From: Acidobacteriota bacterium
Lineage (GTDB): Bacteria; Acidobacteriota; Terriglobia; Bryobacterales; Bryobacteraceae
Length of the DNA: 64,000 nt
Reading direction: 5' to 3'
NCBI GenBank assembly: GCA_947470805.1
Contig: CANIVU010000026.1
Location: 16,569-80,568 of the forward strand
In this document: piece by piece, positions 60,670 to 64,000 of the stretch
Numbering within the stretch: position 1 is the stretch's first letter
How the letters are laid out: each line of letters begins with the position of its first letter
Position numbers and translations under genes: made by a program
Notes under the pieces: generated by a model
Databases searched by the model: none
What the model was told of the DNA's origin: nothing
What the model saw: only the letters and a program-made list of their open reading frames with translations

Positions 60670-61437
60670 TCAGCGCGCCGCCACCGGCACCCGCGCCGTC
60701 CACTCATTCCGCTGCGCCGCCAGCGCCCCGGCATGCACCTCGTCGAGCAACTCCAAACACCGCGTCAAAAACGTCAACCGCGTATACCCGCCCCGCCGCA
60801 GCACCTCCCCGTGCTCCATCCAAACCACGAAGCAGATCCCCGCCATCAGCACTTTATGGCACCGCCGGAACGCCCGCAGAAATTTCCACCGCCGCCAAAC
60901 CGCCCCCAGGTTCGTCGCCTGAAACCGCAAGTGCATCGCCTCGTCCTGCAACAGCCGCGCGCAGATCGTCCGCAGCCAGCCAGACGCTGTCATCTCCCGC
61001 ACAGCCGTGTAGTAAGGAACCGCCACAATCTCCGCGCACACCAGCACCGCCACCATCAGCCCAAACCCCAGCATCTTCCGCAACACCCGGAACACCACGT
61101 CCGACCAGCACCGCCGCAACAACGGAAACCCCTGTGCCTTCAAAAACTCCCCCAACCACTGCGAATGCCGGTTCTCTTCCTGAATAAACAGCGCCATCGC
61201 CTCCCCCAGCCACGAATCCCCGCTCCGCTCCCCGAACTCCCGCGCATACCGCAACAAATGCCGCCCATCGGACGACTCGCCCAACTGAAACTGCGCCAGC
61301 GACGGCCCCAGGATAGCCGCCTCCCCCTCCCCCCACCCATCCCGCGTACGCGGCTCCAGTTCATCCAGCAAATTCCTCCGGAAATGATTCCGCCACACCA
61401 TCCCGGCTGGCCATGCAGTCATTGTGATCTTCTCCAT
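60670..61437 (-). CDS. Ferritin-like diiron protein, membrane-associated
   Basis: The 255-residue protein starts at ATG 61437 (MEKITMTAWPAGMVW). It has two E-x2-H motifs in helices, ALFIQEENRHSQWL and RLLQDEAMHLRFQ, as in ferritin-like diiron enzymes, with a further Glu in LVCAEIVAVPYY. Hydrophobic helices around 135-160 and 215-232 suggest membrane contact. It may be a desaturase- or oxidase-like enzyme, but the substrate is unknown. Confidence 0.75.
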   Translation of the reverse strand: MEKITMTAWPAGMVWRNHFRRNLLDELEPRTRDGWGEGEAAILGPSLAQFQLGESSDGRHLLRYAREFGERSGDSWLGEAMALFIQEENRHSQWLGEFLKAQGFPLLRRCWSDVVFRVLRKMLGFGLMVAVLVCAEIVAVPYYTAVREMTASGWLRTICARLLQDEAMHLRFQATNLGAVWRRWKFLRAFRRCHKVLMAGICFVVWMEHGEVLRRGGYTRLTFLTRCLELLDEVHAGALAAQRNEWTARVPVAAR

Positions 61438-61670
61438 GTAATGTACTTTACGTTGCAAAGCATAAGAATGCAAGATATTTTCACAGCGCCCGCTCCGCCC
61501 TCCATTCCGCCGAAAACCGAAGCTGGTCCAGAGATTCCTATCTACAATGAAACTCGAGCACGATTGCGCGTCCGGCCCCAGGTTTGAACCGCAATACCGT
61601 CTCCTTCAAGATTCATGACGCCACCGTCTGGATCTAGACGGGCGTTAGCTGGTACGACAGAAGAGAGCCC

Positions 61671-62060
61671 ATGGAAGATCAGCCCCCAAGCCACCAAACT
61701 TACGCCGCGCTGCTTGCAAGCATCAAAGAGCGCATCCAGACTGCGCAGGTTCGGGCCGCAGTCGCCGTCAACCAGGAACTGGTGTTGCTCTATTGGGGGA
61801 TCGGCAAGGAGATTCTCTCGCGACAACAGGCAGAGGGTTGGGGATCAAAAGTGATCGACCAACTTGCTACGGATCTCCGCAGGTCATTTCCAACGATGAA
61901 AGGGCTCTCTCCCCGCAATCTGAAATACATGAGGGCGTTAGCAGAGGCGTGGCCAGACGAAGCAATTGTGCAAGCGCCACTTGCACAATTGACTTGGTTC
62001 CACAATCTCACTCTTCTGACTGCCTATCTCAGCGCGGCGGGCGATGGAGAGCCCCAATGA
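61671..62060 (+). pseudogene. Truncated DUF1016 (YhcG-type) nuclease gene, N-terminal part only
   Basis: The 129-residue frame matches the DUF1016 N-terminal domain (YAALLASIKERIQTAQVRA, ELVLLYWGIGKEI, FPTMKGLSPRNLKYMRA, IVQAPLAQLTWFHN). The C-terminal PD-(D/E)XK nuclease half (about 200 residues) is absent and the frame ends in an unrelated tail. The stop overlaps the ATG of the XRE regulator by 4 bp, so a deletion seems to have created a new coupled pair. It is not expected to be a nuclease. Confidence 0.75.
61963..61991 (+). repeat. Perfect 12-bp inverted repeat with 5-bp spacer
   Basis: CAATTGTGCAAG (61963-61974) and CTTGCACAATTG (61980-61991) are exact inverted copies around CGCCA. It lies inside the truncated DUF1016 gene, 65 bp before the XRE regulator start. 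It could be an operator, or a side effect of the codons for the near-symmetric peptide IVQAPLAQL. Confidence 0.6.
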
Positions 62061-62389
62061 ACATCGAAAAAAAGAAACGCTTGGAACGTTCAGGTTGGAC
62101 GGTCAGCGGAACACCAGACTTCCTGCAATTGATCCCGGAAGAAGCGAAGTTCATCGAGTTAAAACTCGTACTCGCCGCCGCGGTCAGGGAACAAAGAGAA
62201 AAGCGCGGCCTCACCCAAACGGCGTTAGCCACTCAATTGGGATCGAGCCAATCGCGGGTCGCCAAAATGGAAGCCGGCGACCACTCCGTCTCCCTGGATC
62301 TTCTCATCCGCTCGCTCTTGACCATCGGCGCCAGCTCGGCAGATATCGCCAGATGGATCAAGCGCGCCGATTCAACTCGCGCCGCATAG
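62057..62389 (+). CDS. XRE-family helix-turn-helix protein (antitoxin-like)
   Basis: The 110-residue protein has an N-terminal GWTVSGTPDFLQLIPEEAKFIELKLVL segment, then a Cro/C1-type helix-turn-helix (LTQTALATQLGSSQSRVAKMEAGDHSVSLDLLIRSLLTIG). This arrangement is common in HigA-like antitoxins paired with RelE/HigB toxins. No toxin is present; the coupled upstream frame is a truncated DUF1016. It may be an orphan antitoxin or a self-regulator. Confidence 0.82.
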   Translation: MNIEKKKRLERSGWTVSGTPDFLQLIPEEAKFIELKLVLAAAVREQREKRGLTQTALATQLGSSQSRVAKMEAGDHSVSLDLLIRSLLTIGASSADIARWIKRADSTRAA

Positions 62390-62440
62390 CCTTCCCCGGA
62401 ACTCCTTCGTTCACATCCCTCGCCAATCGAGCAGCAGCAG

Positions 62441-62590
62441 CCAAACGCCTACTACGTTGTCAAGCTCGAGGCCGACGCGAACGACCGCAGAGTGATCGAA
62501 TCGCTCCCAGCAGTGGATTTCGAAGTCGCTCACCCACCGTGGAAAGGAGCCCCGTATTCACGAAGTTTCCAATTTGCTTGTGCTCTCTAA
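62441..62590 (+). pseudogene. Gene-tail fragment of unknown origin
   Basis: A 49-codon frame (PNAYYVVKLEADANDRRVIE to SFQFACAL, then a stop) has protein-like composition but no start. It lies in frame after the XRE gene stop and ends where AT-rich sequence begins. It is probably the C-terminal remnant of a deleted gene. Confidence 0.35.
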
Positions 62591-62709
62591 TGCATATAAT
62601 GTTGGATACGATCAGCTTCTGCTTACTCGGCGGCCACTGGGGATGAGGTCACTTGACCCTCGTTGTGCCCCCAGTCCCTTGCCATTTTAGAAACCTGTCC
62701 CCTTTTAAT

Positions 62710-63930
62710 ATGCCCACTCATGCAAGCTACGCGAGCGAAATATCGAACCAACTCGATGATTTCCGCAAACGCGCCCAAGAGGCGGCGAGCAAGCAAAGCC
62801 CTGCGACAGACGCGACCGTACTCGATTCCAACGAGGCACAGCTCCTCTCCGAGGGCGATAAGTGGATTTCCACCGAACAACGAATTTTTGACGCGACAAT
62901 CACCGAAGCCTCTCGCGCCGTCAACGACACGTATCAACGCAGTATCGAGTTACGCAACAAAATCGACCAAGTCCTCAACAGTGCTACCCTCCTCAGCGAC
63001 GTGGATGCAGAACTCGCGGCAGAACGCGACGATCTAATTAAATCCACGGAGAACCTCAAACTTGTAGAAACCGATTGGCGGTATTTTCGGGCGACACAGC
63101 GAATCACGCAGCAGGCATCCTACCCAGAAAGCAAAGTCAAGCATTTTAGTCTAGTTGCAGTTCTCGCTCTCGTTGAAACCGTGATGAATGCGTTCTTCTA
63201 CGAGAACGCGGGGGGCCTTGCTGGCGGGTTTATCGTCGCCCTAGGTGTCGCAGCAGTCAACATGACCATGGCTCTCTTTCTAGGCATGGGCTTTCGACAC
63301 ATAAATCTATTTCCCACAGCATCCAAAACGATCGGGTGGTCATGCCTCGGATTCTTTGTTGCAACGACATTATTTTGTAATATGCTCTTCTCCGCCTTCC
63401 GATCGGAATACCAAACTCTCACCGACACGAGCGACTTCAACCAGCTTCGGCACGCCTTCACGGTCGCAATGCAGGCAGCCATCAAGATCTTCCTCCTTGA
63501 ACCACGCTTTACAGATCTGCTCAGCTTTATCCTTTTTTTCATTGGAATCATCCTCAGCTTCATCGCATTCCGGGAAGGGTATACATCGGACGACAAGCAT
63601 CCCGGGTACGGAGACCTCGACCGGCGACTGAAAAAAGCACAAGCTGACGAAACGCAATTGCAAGGCCGCGTACGCGAAACACTTCGAGCGAGACTCCAAC
63701 AATCAATCGCAGAACTCACGGAACTCATCAAGCGACCAACGAGCCTCATCGCCGACTTTGGACAGCGCCGTGCGCTCCTGATGCATGCACGACAAACACT
63801 CGCCACCCAAGTCGCCGCTATACGAAGGGAATTTAAACTCGTCATCGAGGCGCGGCGCGTGTCAACGACTTTGAGACAGTCGGTCAAGGAGTTTACTGAG
63901 TATCGTCGTTTGTTGTTGTTGGTTTGTTGA
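62710..63930 (+). CDS. Uncharacterised four-helix membrane protein with flanking coiled coils
   Basis: From ATG 62710 the 406-residue protein has a coiled-coil N terminus (about 20-130), four membrane helices (about 150-170, 178-200, 212-232, 268-290) and a second charged helical region (310-390). It ends abruptly in LLLLVC. GC is lower than in the core genes, and the preceding 60 bp contain GAAACCTGTCCCCTTTT, a motif often seen near mobile DNA. No family recognised. Its place in a patch with a broken DUF1016 gene suggests accessory, possibly defence-linked, function. Confidence 0.65.
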   Translation: MPTHASYASEISNQLDDFRKRAQEAASKQSPATDATVLDSNEAQLLSEGDKWISTEQRIFDATITEASRAVNDTYQRSIELRNKIDQVLNSATLLSDVDAELAAERDDLIKSTENLKLVETDWRYFRATQRITQQASYPESKVKHFSLVAVLALVETVMNAFFYENAGGLAGGFIVALGVAAVNMTMALFLGMGFRHINLFPTASKTIGWSCLGFFVATTLFCNMLFSAFRSEYQTLTDTSDFNQLRHAFTVAMQAAIKIFLLEPRFTDLLSFILFFIGIILSFIAFREGYTSDDKHPGYGDLDRRLKKAQADETQLQGRVRETLRARLQQSIAELTELIKRPTSLIADFGQRRALLMHARQTLATQVAAIRREFKLVIEARRVSTTLRQSVKEFTEYRRLLLLVC

Positions 63931-64000
63931 TCCAGGCGTGCGCTGGGGCAAGCGGGGATTTGGGTGGATGCTTAACGAACCGTTCCGGGTGAACGAGATA

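Noticed and set aside
61468..61587. A 39-codon frame (MQDIFTAPAPPSIPPKTEAG...)
   Set aside because: It has no ribosome site and lies in a 233-bp gap; nothing supports expression.

Overview
The window looks like the chromosome of an Acidobacteriota member of the Bryobacterales (Solibacter/Bryobacter-like). The reasons are its high GC, very dense gene packing with many 1-4 bp start/stop overlaps, a secreted NHL-repeat protein ending in the C-terminal domain first described from Solibacter, a large TonB-dependent receptor with an N-terminal carboxypeptidase-regulatory-like domain, and a fabZ-lpxA-lpxI lipid A operon. The lineage is inferred from gene families; no rRNA gene is present.

1-13.4 kb is a cell-surface or secreted polysaccharide locus. 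It holds at least seven glycosyltransferases (GT2 and GT4 types), a DegT/StrS-fold enzyme with His in place of the PLP lysine, a C-methyltransferase, two extended SDR sugar enzymes, a zinc-ribbon methyltransferase and a radical SAM/SPASM-like protein. Together they suggest synthesis of a deoxy, possibly C-branched, sugar and its assembly into a glycan. 13.5-18.4 kb is a tight three-gene secreted module: an NHL propeller, a Met/His-rich YtkA-like protein, and a protein with two eight-cysteine repeats joined to a probable outer-membrane barrel. Metal handling is a plausible guess.

18.4-41.6 kb is mostly housekeeping and secreted functions: a methyltransferase, a BNR propeller, a chimeric gene beside the initiator tRNA, an AstE/AspA-type deacylase, a TonB receptor, an M13 peptidase, a sugar dehydrogenase-cytochrome c fusion, an ECF sigma pair, a small regulator/membrane pair, a radical SAM protein, tRNA-Gln, a Ppx/GppA phosphatase, two adjacent thymidylate-kinase-like proteins, and an HpcH/HpaI aldolase. 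An orphan PEP-CTERM tail follows, overlapping a degenerate TIR/STAND-like gene. 41.7-48.5 kb is a second glycan-related group (GT-C-like protein, acyltransferase, two methyltransferases, GT2).

48.5-61.4 kb holds an M20 peptidase, the fabZ-lpxA-lpxI-oxidoreductase-TonB operon, a FliA-like sigma factor behind a long leader, a secreted PHP-like protein, SppA and a ferritin-like protein. 61.4-64 kb is an accessory patch: a truncated DUF1016 gene coupled to an XRE regulator, gene debris, and an unknown coiled-coil membrane protein of lower GC.

The strongest unusual points are the RepA-metallophosphoesterase chimera next to tRNA-fMet, the orphan PEP-CTERM signal, the 16-cysteine barrel fusion, the sugar cassette with three substituted active-site motifs, and the Walker-A-variant kinase paralogue.
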